Assembly: GCA_965228905.1 (NCBI GenBank)
Contig: CBDDII010000002.1
Coordinates: 992,001 to 1,056,000 of the forward strand
From: CALKXV01 sp965228905
Lineage (GTDB): Bacteria; Pseudomonadota; Alphaproteobacteria; Rhodobacterales; Rhodobacteraceae
Length of the DNA: 64,000 nt
Direction of reading: 5' to 3'
This document shows positions 18,215 through 26,821 of this stretch, piece by piece; position 1 is the stretch's first letter, and every line of letters begins with the position of its first letter. The position numbers and the translations under genes are program-made. Under the pieces are notes generated by a model, which had not been told where the DNA came from, searched no databases, and saw only the letters and a program-made list of their open reading frames with translations.

Positions 18215-18986
18215 TCTTAAATCCTCCGCTAGGCGTGATACCAGCTTTGTGCTCAGAAACCGGCAGAAGAAGCAATCGCGGCGAAGAACGAGCGAGATCC
18301 GACTTCAGGGCCGACAGCCGCCGCGCGATGGTAGCTGGCTTCACTTCGATCGCATCGCGAAGGCTGATGGAAGGCGAGAAATTCGTCTCGTATGAACGGC
18401 TCCGTATTCTGGGATAGGTTGGGGTAGCGGTCGAAAGCGGATCCCGGACATAGGCCCGGAGCGCGTGGTGGCCGAGCTCCGCTCATCGCGGCGTGAATTC
18501 ACGAAAGCGGTGTGATCCAAGCGTTACATGATTAGCGCCAAAAGTTAAGTTTAGCCAATTCAGCACAAAAGGGGCGCCACGTCGAAATTACCCGCTTCAG
18601 CAGTAACGATATTGGCCCATCCTTATGGTTTCCTGAAACCGATGCAACTTGACTTAACTAGCGGACGCCCGATTTGGGGAATCTGCGCCGCAGCATTTGG
18701 TTTCAACTTCAGCGGAAGCTTTGCGCCGCCCATGAAGGCGACCCAGTCGCGGGCACGGCTTGAGGTTAGGGCCCAGACCCTAAGGTCCACCAAGTCCGCT
18801 GATCCTCAGTTCATCTCCCGCTCGATTTTGCGCTCGCCGCGAAAGTCCGGAATCACGGGCCGCACCGCAGCGGCATCATCGAAGAGTGAATGGCCGGTAA
18901 GGGCCGGCAGCGATGTCTAATTCTCAAATACATCTTCGCAGACGTCATGACATAACCGCCAGTCTGTCGGGCTTTGAAGGGAACGC
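18215..18986. other. 772-bp stretch without a convincing gene
   Basis: Several short open frames exist on the plus strand (up to 102 codons at 18612-18920), but none starts with a plausible ribosome site, shows a familiar motif or has the codon pattern of the neighbours. The stretch around 18500-18620 is more AT-rich than the surrounding DNA. No inverted terminal repeats, transposase remnants or tRNA were recognised. It may be a decayed gene next to the transferred-looking nucleotidyltransferase. Confidence 0.5.
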
Positions 18987-20015
18987 TCATCTCGCTCCCC
19001 AGGTATCTGAAAGCCGGTAGCCTTCCGGCCATGGGTCGGACGGATCAAGCATGTGTTGGTGGGTGCCGGTGATCCAGCCGCGACCGGAAATCTCGGGTAT
19101 GATGGCTGGGCGATCGCCGACGTTTGTTTCGCTTACGATGGTTCCCGAGAATGTCGATCCGATCAGTGATCTTGCCGTCAGTTGGTCTCCCACCTTCATC
19201 TCGCCCCTGGCATGTAGCACGGCCATGCGGGCCGAAAGCGCCGTGCCGGTCGGTGAACGGTCGACCTTGCCGGGCTGAATGACCACGGCAGCAGCCGTTT
19301 CAAGGCCGTCGGATCCCCTGGTCAGTGGACCGGCGAACAGGCAGAACGAGAAATGCCGCCAGTCCGGGTTCTCGGGATGCTCGAAGCGAAGCTGCGCGTT
19401 CGCCGCGTTGGTGATCCGGACGCCGAGTTTTGCGATGTCGTGCGCTTCGGACTCGTTCAGCGAGAATCCGAGTGCAGCCGCATCGACGATGACAAAGCTG
19501 TCGCCGCCATAGGCCGTGTCGACGGTCAGCGTGCCAAGCCCTTCGACCTCGCACGTTTGGTCGAGATCGGCGGCAAAGGATGGCACGTTCTGGACGAAAA
19601 TGCGCTCGGCCTTGCCGTTCCGGCATTGGGCGCGCACGTGGACCAACCCGCCTGGAGCCTCCAGCACCATGCGGGTTTCGGGCTCCTGCATCGGGACCAA
19701 CCCGGCGTCCAACAACACAGTCGAGACACAGATCGCGTTCGAGCCGGACATTGGAGGTGTGTCTTCCGGCTCCATGATGATCCAGGCGGCCTGGGCTTCG
19801 GGGTGTTTCGGTGGCACCAGCAGGTTGACGTGACGGAACACGCCGCCGCGCGGTTCGTTCAGGACGAAGTTGCGCAGCGTCTGATCCCTGGCGATCCAGC
19901 GGCTCTGCTCCCAGATCGTGTCGCCCGGTGGCGGCAGGACGCCCCCGACGATCACGTCGCCGACCTCTCCCTCGGCATGGGCGGAGATCACGTGGATGGT
20001 CTTGGTTGAGCGCAT
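18987..20015 (-). CDS. Proline racemase/hydroxyproline epimerase family protein with Ser/Thr active-site pair
   Basis: A 342-residue PLP-independent racemase-fold protein. The two family catalytic positions are MSGSN (Ser90, usually the Cys of MCGH) and DRSPTGT (Thr256, usually the Cys of DRSPCGTG). Cys/Cys enzymes are racemases or 4-hydroxyproline epimerases; Cys/Thr enzymes are trans-3-hydroxy-L-proline dehydratases. Ser/Thr is neither, so the reaction is open, with dehydration the more likely choice because one acid/base thiol is already lost in dehydratases. It ends an operon with an N-methylproline-demethylase-like flavoenzyme, one base away. The ornithine-cyclodeaminase-family reductase nearby could reduce a pyrroline-2-carboxylate product to proline. 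Confidence 0.85.
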   Translation of the reverse strand: MRSTKTIHVISAHAEGEVGDVIVGGVLPPPGDTIWEQSRWIARDQTLRNFVLNEPRGGVFRHVNLLVPPKHPEAQAAWIIMEPEDTPPMSGSNAICVSTVLLDAGLVPMQEPETRMVLEAPGGLVHVRAQCRNGKAERIFVQNVPSFAADLDQTCEVEGLGTLTVDTAYGGDSFVIVDAAALGFSLNESEAHDIAKLGVRITNAANAQLRFEHPENPDWRHFSFCLFAGPLTRGSDGLETAAAVVIQPGKVDRSPTGTALSARMAVLHARGEMKVGDQLTARSLIGSTFSGTIVSETNVGDRPAIIPEISGRGWITGTHQHMLDPSDPWPEGYRLSDTWGAR

Positions 20016-20016
20016 C

Positions 20017-22062
20017 TCAGATGTCCTTCATCAGACGCAGCGCGTCATAGATGGCGGCATGTGTGTTCCGCGCGCTGACCGCATCACCAATACGGAAAAG
20101 CTGGAACGCGCCCTCGGGATTGCGCTTCAACTGTTGTGGCTGGCCTGCGATCAAGGCGGAGTGATCGACCGCGCCGCCATTGGAGGAGAGGGGCTGTAGC
20201 TCAAAGTATAGGTCTGCGAGGGGCAGGGTGCCGTAGTTCACCACGATCTGGTCGTAAGTCTTTTCGCAGGTGAAGTCGCTGTAGTCGGTGCCAATCGTAG
20301 CCTTCAGGCGATTGCCGTCTTTTGCCACGTCCTTCAGCCGTCGCGTGACAGTGAAGGTCACATCCTTGTCCTGTAGCGCGCGCATGTAGGGCACGAGGTT
20401 CATGCCTATGATGTCAGGGGCGAAGGTGCGGTCGGGGGTCATCACCTCGACCTTTGCGCCCGCATTCGCCGCGATTTCGGCGGCCATCAACCCGGGATGA
20501 TCGCCGCTTTCGTCATAGATCAATACGTCCTGGCCAGGTTTCACATCGCCCGAGATCAAGTCCCAGGCCGGGACCACCAGGGGTTGGTCTTCTCCACTCT
20601 CGAAAAGCTCGGTGTTGGGCAGGCCGCCGGTCGCGACAATCACGACATCGGGGTTGAGTACGGTTACGTCGTCGGCCTCGGCCCAGGAGTTGAAACGGAA
20701 TTCCACGTCGCGGGCCGCGCATTGCGCCATGCGCCAGTCGATGATCGAGATCATCTCGCGCCGACGCGGATTCTGCGCTGTCAGGCGGACCTGTCCGCCG
20801 GGATCGGGCTGGACCTCGAAGACCGTTACGTCATGCCCGCGTTCCGCAGCGACGCGGGCGGCTTCCAGGCCACCTGGACCAGCACCGACGATCACAACCT
20901 TCTTCGTCTTGGCAGAGGGCGCGATCTCATGCGGCATGGTCAATTCGCGCCCCGTGGCCGGGTTGTGGATGCAGAGCGCCTCGCCGGCGCCATAGATGCG
21001 GTCGAGGCAATAGGTGGCACCGACGCAAGGGCGGATGTCGTCTTCGCGGCCTTCCACGATCTTCCTGACGATATGCGGGTCTGCCATGTGCGCGCGGGTC
21101 ATTCCCACCATATCGAGAAGCCCCGCCTGAACGGCATGGCGGGCCGTGGCCACGTCGGGGATCTTTGCTGCATGGAAGGTCGGCATCCCGGTCGCTTGTC
21201 TGACGGAACCCGCGAAATCGAGATGGGGGGCGTTCTTCATGCCCTGAACCGGGATCTGATCCGTCATGGCCGGATCGGTATGGATGCGACTGCGGTTGAC
21301 GTTCAGAAAGTCGACCAGCCCGCCCTCGGCGAGGGATTTGGCAATCTCGATTCCGTCCTCGGGTGTGATTCCGCCGGGCTGCATTTCGTCGCCGTTCATG
21401 CGCACTCCGACGATGAAGTCCTTGCCAACCCGGTCTCGCATGGCGGCAAGCACTTCGTTCAACAACCGCATTCGATTTTCGAGGGTTTCGCCGCCGAACG
21501 GTCCGGCAAGATCATTGGTCAGCGGCGACCAGAACTGATCCAGAAGGTGGCCGGACACCTGAAATTCGACACCGTCCATGCCGCCGTCTTTCATGCGCTC
21601 CGTGGCGTCGGCGAAGTCCGCGATGATGCGCTCGATATCCCAATCCTCGGCCAGCTTCGGAAAGGCCTTGTGTGCAGGTTCGCGATGTTTCGACGACGAA
21701 ACCGAGGGCAACCAGTCCCCCTTGTCCCATCTGGTACGGCGTCCGAGGTGGGTCAGCTGGATCATCACGGCGCAACCGTGATCATGGCACGCGTCGGTCA
21801 GTTGCCGGATCCATGGCACGACCTCATCCTTGTAGGCGAGGACGTTGTTGAAGACCGGGGGGCTGTCCTTTGACACCGCCGCTGACCCGGCCGTCATCGC
21901 TAGTGCAACGCCGGCTCTCGCCCGCTCCGCGTGATAGGCCGCGTATCTCGCTTTCGGCATACCGTCTTCGGGGTATGCCGGTTCGTGACTTGTCGTCATA
22001 ATCCTGTTGCGCAGTGTCAGGTGTTTAAGCTGGTATGGCTGGAGAAGGGGATCTTTGGACAT
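20017..22062 (-). CDS. FAD/FMN and Fe-S oxidoreductase of the 2,4-dienoyl-CoA reductase/N-methylproline demethylase type
   Basis: A 681-residue protein with two parts. Residues 1-360 are an Old-Yellow-Enzyme barrel (LLQPYQLKHLTLRNRIMTT, then QLTHLGRRTR and the FGGETLENRMRLLNEVL motif). Residues 390-681 are a pyridine-nucleotide/FAD domain opening KKVVIVGAGPGGLEAARVAAERG. The Fe-S cysteines between them are reduced to CVGATYCLDRIYGAGEALCIHNP. Trimethylamine and histamine dehydrogenases, 2,4-dienoyl-CoA reductase and the N-methylproline demethylase of stachydrine catabolism share this architecture. The neighbours are proline-related, so oxidative N-demethylation of an N-methylproline is the best guess. 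The start is the ATG at 22062. Confidence 0.85.
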   Translation of the reverse strand: MSKDPLLQPYQLKHLTLRNRIMTTSHEPAYPEDGMPKARYAAYHAERARAGVALAMTAGSAAVSKDSPPVFNNVLAYKDEVVPWIRQLTDACHDHGCAVMIQLTHLGRRTRWDKGDWLPSVSSSKHREPAHKAFPKLAEDWDIERIIADFADATERMKDGGMDGVEFQVSGHLLDQFWSPLTNDLAGPFGGETLENRMRLLNEVLAAMRDRVGKDFIVGVRMNGDEMQPGGITPEDGIEIAKSLAEGGLVDFLNVNRSRIHTDPAMTDQIPVQGMKNAPHLDFAGSVRQATGMPTFHAAKIPDVATARHAVQAGLLDMVGMTRAHMADPHIVRKIVEGREDDIRPCVGATYCLDRIYGAGEALCIHNPATGRELTMPHEIAPSAKTKKVVIVGAGPGGLEAARVAAERGHDVTVFEVQPDPGGQVRLTAQNPRRREMISIIDWRMAQCAARDVEFRFNSWAEADDVTVLNPDVVIVATGGLPNTELFESGEDQPLVVPAWDLISGDVKPGQDVLIYDESGDHPGLMAAEIAANAGAKVEVMTPDRTFAPDIIGMNLVPYMRALQDKDVTFTVTRRLKDVAKDGNRLKATIGTDYSDFTCEKTYDQIVVNYGTLPLADLYFELQPLSSNGGAVDHSALIAGQPQQLKRNPEGAFQLFRIGDAVSARNTHAAIYDALRLMKDI

Positions 22063-22086
22063 GCGCGGCCTCTCTGGCAGATGCAG

Positions 22087-22117
22087 GTCATACTCATCAA
22101 GTGTACACTAGTGTCAA
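22087..22117 (-). promoter_or_regulatory. Candidate promoter and overlapping repressor site
   Basis: On the minus strand TTGACA (22112-22117) is a good -35 element, with TATGAC at 22087-22092 as a poorer -10 at 19-bp spacing. The DNA between 22100 and 22114 reads AGTGTACACTAGTGT: two overlapping perfect 10-bp palindromes built from alternating AGTGT/ACACT units. This is a plausible binding site for the divergently encoded TetR regulator, controlling the demethylase operon. Confidence 0.5.
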
Positions 22118-22180
22118 GATTGGGTTCATAGGTGTATATTTCCCTTGTCGAGGCCTTTACCCCGACCTATTGTCGCGCTC

Positions 22181-22846
22181 ATGATTACCGAAGCTGGCAC
22201 TTCGACCGATGCACAGAAGGCCACCGGATGGCGCGGGTCGCGCGACGTCTGGCTCGACGCGGCACGGACTGCGCTCATCCAATCCGGCGTCGATGCGGTG
22301 AAGATTCAGCCCCTTGCGACCGGGATGTCTATCGCACGCACCAGTTTTTACTGGTTCTTTAAGGACCGGAACGCGCTTCTCGATGCGCTGCTGGATGAAT
22401 GGGAGGCCAAGAATACCGGGGCATTTGTGGAAGCTTGTGGTGCCTATTCCGAGACCATTTCGGAAGCTGTCCTGAACCTGATCGTCGTCTTCCACGACGA
22501 AGACCTTTTCGAGCCGCAATTGGATTTTGCGATCCGGGGATGGGCTCATAAATCCGAGGCTGTGGCCGCGCGCGTCCGCGACGCCGACGAGGCACGGCTG
22601 GCGGCAATACGGAATATGTTCGAGAGGTTCGATTTTGAAATCGACGAGGCGGATGTCCGGGCGCGAACGGTGTATCTTACTCAAATCGGATATATCTCGA
22701 TGCAAGTAAAAGAGAGCGACGTTGTCCGATTGAATCGGGCACCGGGGTACGTGAAGACGTTTTGCGGCAAGGCCCCGACGCGGAATGAACTGGCGCGCTT
22801 TCATGCTCGTCTAAAGTATGAACCGGCCGCAGAGGCCAAGGAATGA
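22181..22846 (+). CDS. TetR-family transcriptional regulator
   Basis: About 221 residues. The N-terminal helix-turn-helix region reads VWLDAARTALIQSGVDAVKIQPLA, then SIARTSFYWFFKDRNALLDALL, the standard TetR recognition helix followed by its YWFF-type end. The C-terminal ligand domain is not like any family I recognise. The start is uncertain: ATG at 22181 or TTG at 22145; neither has a good ribosome site. It is divergent from the flavoenzyme operon and ends 10 bp before the cyclodeaminase-family gene, so it probably controls both. Confidence 0.88.
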   Translation: MITEAGTSTDAQKATGWRGSRDVWLDAARTALIQSGVDAVKIQPLATGMSIARTSFYWFFKDRNALLDALLDEWEAKNTGAFVEACGAYSETISEAVLNLIVVFHDEDLFEPQLDFAIRGWAHKSEAVAARVRDADEARLAAIRNMFERFDFEIDEADVRARTVYLTQIGYISMQVKESDVVRLNRAPGYVKTFCGKAPTRNELARFHARLKYEPAAEAKE

Positions 22847-22856
22847 GTGCTTTGCG

Positions 22857-23795
22857 ATGACCGTTCGCCAGATTACCTATGACGATGCGATTGACCGGCT
22901 CTCCTGGACCTGTGCGGTCGAGGCGCTTCGCGACGGCCATCTGAAACCGAAGGCCGAGATTGCCGACATGCTGCTCGGTCCGGCCGCGGGAAACATGCTG
23001 AGCCGTGGGGCTTATATCGAGGGGCTTGGCTATGGCGTGAAATCCCTCACCGTTTTCGACAAGAACGCGCGGCATGGCCTGCCGACGATCCAGGGCGCAA
23101 TGCTGGTGTTCGAACCGGAGCACGGCAGCCTTGACGCGGTGATCGAGGGGCGGTTGGTCACGGAAATCAAGACCGCCGCGGATTCCGTACTGGGTGCCAC
23201 GTATCTGGCGCGACCGGAAAGTCGGCACCTTCTGATTGTCGGGGGCGGCACTGTCGCTCGAAGTCTCGTCAAAGCTTACGCCGCGACCTTCCCTGACCTC
23301 GAGCGTGTCTCGATCTGGACGCGACGCCCGGATCAGGCTCAGATCGCGGCAGAAGAACTCGCTGTGGATGCACTGGACGTTGTCGCCGTACCTGATCTCG
23401 CGACTGCCGCTGGCGAGGCGGACATCATCAGCACCGCTACCTTTGCGCGCGAACCGGTTCTGCAGGGAAAGTGGATCGGGCCGGGAACGCATGTCGACCT
23501 CATTGGTGCCTACAAGTCGGACATGCGGGAGGCAGACGATGCCTTGATCTCACAGGCCTCGCTTTTTGTGGATAGTCGGGAAACCACGATCCATCACATC
23601 GGGGAACTTACGTTGCCCCTCGCAGATGGGGTGATCGCAGAAACAGATGTGCGCGGTGACCTTTATGACCTGGTACACGGGGAGGTCGTTGCGCGATCAG
23701 GTGCGGACGAGATTACCGCCTACAAGAATGGCGGAGGCGCCCATTTGGACCTCATGATCGCTCGATACATATCGGCTTGCATCCCATCGGATTGA
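22857..23795 (+). CDS. Ornithine cyclodeaminase/mu-crystallin family protein
   Basis: A 312-residue NAD(P)-binding protein. The Rossmann region is LLIVGGGTVARSLVKAYAA near residues 124-142, and the substrate half contains the LTVFDKNARHGLPTIQGAMLVF stretch. The family includes ornithine cyclodeaminase, alanine dehydrogenase of archaea and delta1-pyrroline-2-carboxylate reductase. Next to a hydroxyproline-type enzyme the last function is most likely: reduction of a pyrroline-2-carboxylate to L-proline. The ATG at 22857 is preceded by an alternative ATG in another frame, so I rely on the family N-terminus (ITYDDAIDRLSW) for the start. Confidence 0.85.
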   Translation: MTVRQITYDDAIDRLSWTCAVEALRDGHLKPKAEIADMLLGPAAGNMLSRGAYIEGLGYGVKSLTVFDKNARHGLPTIQGAMLVFEPEHGSLDAVIEGRLVTEIKTAADSVLGATYLARPESRHLLIVGGGTVARSLVKAYAATFPDLERVSIWTRRPDQAQIAAEELAVDALDVVAVPDLATAAGEADIISTATFAREPVLQGKWIGPGTHVDLIGAYKSDMREADDALISQASLFVDSRETTIHHIGELTLPLADGVIAETDVRGDLYDLVHGEVVARSGADEITAYKNGGGAHLDLMIARYISACIPSD

Positions 23796-24244
23796 GTTTT
23801 GTGAGGCAATTGCCCAGTAATGAAGTGTTGGTCGTTCGAATACTGAGCGTGGTTATGAGTGCTGAACGAGGGATCGGACATTCGAAAGCCGGCCAATGAC
23901 CGTTATGAGGATGCTGCATCGCAATAGAAAGCCGTGCTTCGAGGTCCGGTTTGGGCCGCGAGCTGTTCTTCGGTCAAAGATATGCATAGTGATGGGGGGG
24001 CATTATTGGGGGCATTTTGATTTATTCAAGAAAATCAATTACTATAAAACAGATACTTAACCTGTTTTTGCGACGCCGCCCCCGCACCACTTCCAAATAG
24101 CAAATAGCGCTGAAGTCTATGCGATTTTTGGCTCGCGAGATGATGTTCCTTCCGCATCGTCCACCACTGTTACGTGTGCCCAGCTATCGAAATGGAGCTG
24201 TTGCAACGAAAGTTGGGTCCAGTCGTGGTAGATTGCCGACAATC
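23796..24244. other. 449-bp convergent intergenic stretch, no gene seen
   Basis: This lies between the ends of two convergent genes. A G-run and an AT-rich patch with TTTATTCAAGAAAATCAATTACTATAAAAC-like composition occur near 23990-24060. No open frame with family features, no clear terminator hairpin and no repeat pair were found. Confidence 0.5.
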
Positions 24245-25417
24245 TCAAAGTCGGCGCGATACCTGTGATGAATCGAGATTGAGTCTCTCTCGCACGATGG
24301 CGGTGAAGAGCCTGGTGCCGTGGAGCAGGGCGTCGTCGTTGAAGTCGTAGGTCGGAGCGTGGAGAGGAGCGGATTCTATTCCGTTGCCGAGAAATGCGAA
24401 GCATCCGGGTACATGTTCGAGGAAGCGGGCGAAATCTTCGGATGCGCTCAAGGGCGGGGCGTCGGCATTGACGTTGGCGGAGACGCGGCCGGCTGCGCGG
24501 GCAAAGTCGGCAGCAGCCTCGGGCGCGTTGATCGTGGCGACGAATTCGCGGTCGTAAGAGACCTGCACGGCCAGGTCGAATTGAGCGGCAACACCCTTGG
24601 CGATGCGGCGCATTTCGGTCTCGACGCGTTTTGAAACCTCGAGTCGAAAACTGCGGACATCGCCCTTGATGCGCACCTCGCCCGGAAGGACATTGCGGGT
24701 GCCATCGGTCAGGAATTCGGTGACCGAGACGACGGCTGTATCGAACGGATCGGTTCGGCGCGATACGATCGTTTGTAGCGCGAGAACAAGCTGACACCCG
24801 GCCACCATTGCCTCGCGCCCCAGGTGCGGCGCCGAGGCATGGCCGCCTTGCCCGGAAAGCACGATCTCGAAAACATCTTCCGCCCCCATGATAGGACCGT
24901 TGCGGCATTCGAAATGCCCGACGGGCAAACCGGGGCGGTTGTGCAACCCGTAAATCTCGTCGAAGGGAAACCGGCGTAACAGACCGTCGTCCAACATGGC
25001 GAGCGCGCCCTTGCCCCATTCTTCGGCAGGCTGGAAGATGAAGTGGACCGTTCCGTCGAAGCCACCTTCCTCGGCTAGAAGTTTCGCGGCACCCAGCAAC
25101 ATCGTGGTGTGACCGTCATGGCCGCAGGCGTGCATGATCCCTGGATTGGCAGAAGCATAGGGCAGGTCGTTTGCTTCCGATATGAGCAGGGCATCCATGT
25201 CGGCCCTTAGAGCGATTGCCCTGTTGGAGTCACCGCGTCGCAGCGTGGCGACCACCCCGGTGCCGCCGACGCCTTCGGTTACGTCGAGACCAAGGTCTTG
25301 CAACATTCCGGCGACGAAGGCGGCCGTTCGGGTTTCTTCAAAGCCGACCTCGGGATGTCGGTGAAGGTCATGCCTCCAACCGCGCATGGATTTGTCGAGT
25401 TCGGCAAGGTCGGTCAC
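24245..25417 (-). CDS. M20D-family amidohydrolase (hippurate hydrolase/N-acyl amino acid deacylase type)
   Basis: About 390 residues. Zinc-site motifs are visible: ADMDALL, then MHACGHDGHTTMLLGAA, then QPAEEWGKGA, with the dimerisation/lid domain inserted after the LSGQGGHASAPHLG motif and a final LHAPTYDFND. M20D enzymes remove acyl groups from amino acids. The start is unsure: GTG at 25417, five bases after the EhuD stop, or TTG at 25453 inside EhuD. The gene is last in an importer operon of the Ehu type, so it may deacylate an imported N-acyl amino acid, for example an acetylated diaminobutyrate (inference). Confidence 0.85.
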   Translation of the reverse strand: MTDLAELDKSMRGWRHDLHRHPEVGFEETRTAAFVAGMLQDLGLDVTEGVGGTGVVATLRRGDSNRAIALRADMDALLISEANDLPYASANPGIMHACGHDGHTTMLLGAAKLLAEEGGFDGTVHFIFQPAEEWGKGALAMLDDGLLRRFPFDEIYGLHNRPGLPVGHFECRNGPIMGAEDVFEIVLSGQGGHASAPHLGREAMVAGCQLVLALQTIVSRRTDPFDTAVVSVTEFLTDGTRNVLPGEVRIKGDVRSFRLEVSKRVETEMRRIAKGVAAQFDLAVQVSYDREFVATINAPEAAADFARAAGRVSANVNADAPPLSASEDFARFLEHVPGCFAFLGNGIESAPLHAPTYDFNDDALLHGTRLFTAIVRERLNLDSSQVSRRL

Positions 25418-25421
25418 GGGA

Positions 25422-26081
25422 TCAAGCTTGCTGTTCGGCGTACTTCTTTTCAAGCCTGTTGGCGGCCCAGGCGGTCGGGATCGACACGATCAGGAACAAC
25501 AGGCCGACCATGGTCATGGGTTCGAGGTACTTGTAGTTGGTGTTCGAGTAGATGTTTGCGGCGTTGAAGAGTTCGACGACGGTGATGGCGGCCAGCAGCG
25601 GCGTTTCCTTGAACATGGTGATCGCGTAGTTCGCCAGGGGCGGGATCATCGGGGGGATCGCCTGCGGCAGGATCACATTGGTCCAGGTCTGTTTCTTGCT
25701 GTAGTTCAGCGATTTGGCGGCTTCCCATTGTCCCTTGGGGACGTTCAGGATGCCGGCGCGGAACACCTCGGCGGTGTATGTGCTGAAATGCAGGCCGATA
25801 CCGATCACGCCGGCCAGGAACGGCGACATGAACACACCGAGGTCAGGCAGGACGTAAAACAGGAAGTACAACTGGACCAGAAGCGGTGTCCTGCGGATGA
25901 ACTCGGCGCACCAGTAGATCAAAAGCGAGACCGGGCGCGGGCTGGAAAGCCGAAGCACGGCGATGAGGAGGCCGATGACATAGGCCAGCACGGCCCCCAG
26001 AACCGTGGCCTGCACCGTGACCACCAGTCCGCGAAGCAGGTGCGGAAAGACGTCGGCGGCGACTGTCCAACTCCATTCCAT
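25422..26081 (-). CDS. ehuD: Polar amino acid ABC transporter permease, EhuD-like
   Basis: A 219-residue HisM-type permease with about five membrane segments. The EAA loop reads LNYSKKQTWTNVILPQAIPPMIPPLAN. The pattern EFIRRTPLLVQLYFLFYVLPDLG near residue 62 is strongly conserved in the ectoine/hydroxyectoine EhuD subgroup. Its ATG lies 2 bp after the stop of the next permease gene. The symbol reflects similarity to the Ehu importer; the ligand here has not been shown. Confidence 0.8.
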   Translation of the reverse strand: MEWSWTVAADVFPHLLRGLVVTVQATVLGAVLAYVIGLLIAVLRLSSPRPVSLLIYWCAEFIRRTPLLVQLYFLFYVLPDLGVFMSPFLAGVIGIGLHFSTYTAEVFRAGILNVPKGQWEAAKSLNYSKKQTWTNVILPQAIPPMIPPLANYAITMFKETPLLAAITVVELFNAANIYSNTNYKYLEPMTMVGLLFLIVSIPTAWAANRLEKKYAEQQA

Positions 26082-26082
26082 G

Positions 26083-26751
26083 TTACGTCTCCAGTTTCAG
26101 GCTGCGGCCACGGGAACGGGCGATGTACCAAGTCAACAGGTCGACACCGGCCACAAGGACCGAGGCGATCAGAAAATAGATGACCAGAATGACCAGGAAG
26201 GGTTCCAGCGTCAGACCCGTTTGCGCACGCACGATCTGGGCGGCGAAGGTCAGGTCGGTCAGTGTGATCAACGATGTGACGGCTGTCAGCTTCATCAGTT
26301 CGATCAACAGGTTGCCAAAGGGGGGAATCATGACCGGCAAAGCCTGCGGGATGAGGACGTAGCGATAAAGCTGCACGGTGGTGTAGTTGAGAGAAAGGGC
26401 GGCTTCGCGCTGTGACCTGCCGACGGAGTTGATCGCGCCTCGCACGACTTCGGAACCATAGCTGCCCAGGTTGAGGCCACAGGCAAGGATGCCCGCCGTC
26501 ATGGGAGAGAAGGTCACGCCCCAGAGCGGCAGCACGTAAAACATGAAGAACATCTGCACCAGCGCGGAGGTGCCGCGAAAGAATTCAAGGTACACAAGGC
26601 CGATGCCGCGCACGAGGCCGTTTCGAGAACACCGCATCAATCCGACCGTGAACGAGATCAACAGAGCCAGGGCCGCCGCGGCAAGGGTGATTACGATGGT
26701 AATGCCCGCGCCTTTCAGCAGCATCGGAGTGAATTCAAGCATGGGTTCCAT
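26083..26751 (-). CDS. ehuC: Polar amino acid ABC transporter permease, EhuC-like
   Basis: A 222-residue permease, partner of EhuD. The first membrane segment follows LKGAGITIVITLAAAALALL, the conserved FFRGTSALVQMFFMFYVLPLWG occurs near residue 58, and the EAA loop is LNYTTVQLYRYVLIPQALPVMIPPFGN. Start ATG at 26751, with a second ATG 9 bp inside. Both permeases end in short cytoplasmic tails. The gene order B-C-D after a separate ATPase matches Ehu operons. Confidence 0.8.
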   Translation of the reverse strand: MEPMLEFTPMLLKGAGITIVITLAAAALALLISFTVGLMRCSRNGLVRGIGLVYLEFFRGTSALVQMFFMFYVLPLWGVTFSPMTAGILACGLNLGSYGSEVVRGAINSVGRSQREAALSLNYTTVQLYRYVLIPQALPVMIPPFGNLLIELMKLTAVTSLITLTDLTFAAQIVRAQTGLTLEPFLVILVIYFLIASVLVAGVDLLTWYIARSRGRSLKLET

Positions 26752-26767
26752 GGGTCTGCCTTGTGCT

Positions 26768-26797
26768 GGCCGCGCCGATCCAAAGAACGGCGTGGCC
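26768..26797 (-). terminator. Stem-loop between EhuB-like and EhuC-like genes
   Basis: A 10-bp stem with one mismatch (GGCCGCGCCG against CGGCGTGGCC) and a 10-base loop, 25 bp after the binding-protein stop and 16 bp before the permease start on the minus strand. No T-run follows, so it is probably a 3' mRNA stabiliser or partial attenuator. Confidence 0.55.
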
Positions 26798-26821
26798 TGT
26801 CAGGTTTCTATGTGACCGGAC

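Noticed and set aside
18612..18920. 102-codon plus-strand open frame in the gene-poor stretch
   Set aside because: No ribosome site, no motif, and Ser/Arg-rich composition; not enough to call a gene.
23990..24060. G-run and AT-rich patch considered as an origin or attachment site
   Set aside because: No repeated boxes, tRNA end or integrase gene nearby.
24117..25019. 300-codon minus-strand frame overlapping the M20 amidohydrolase gene
   Set aside because: Same strand but another frame inside a gene with intact catalytic motifs; Arg-rich shadow.
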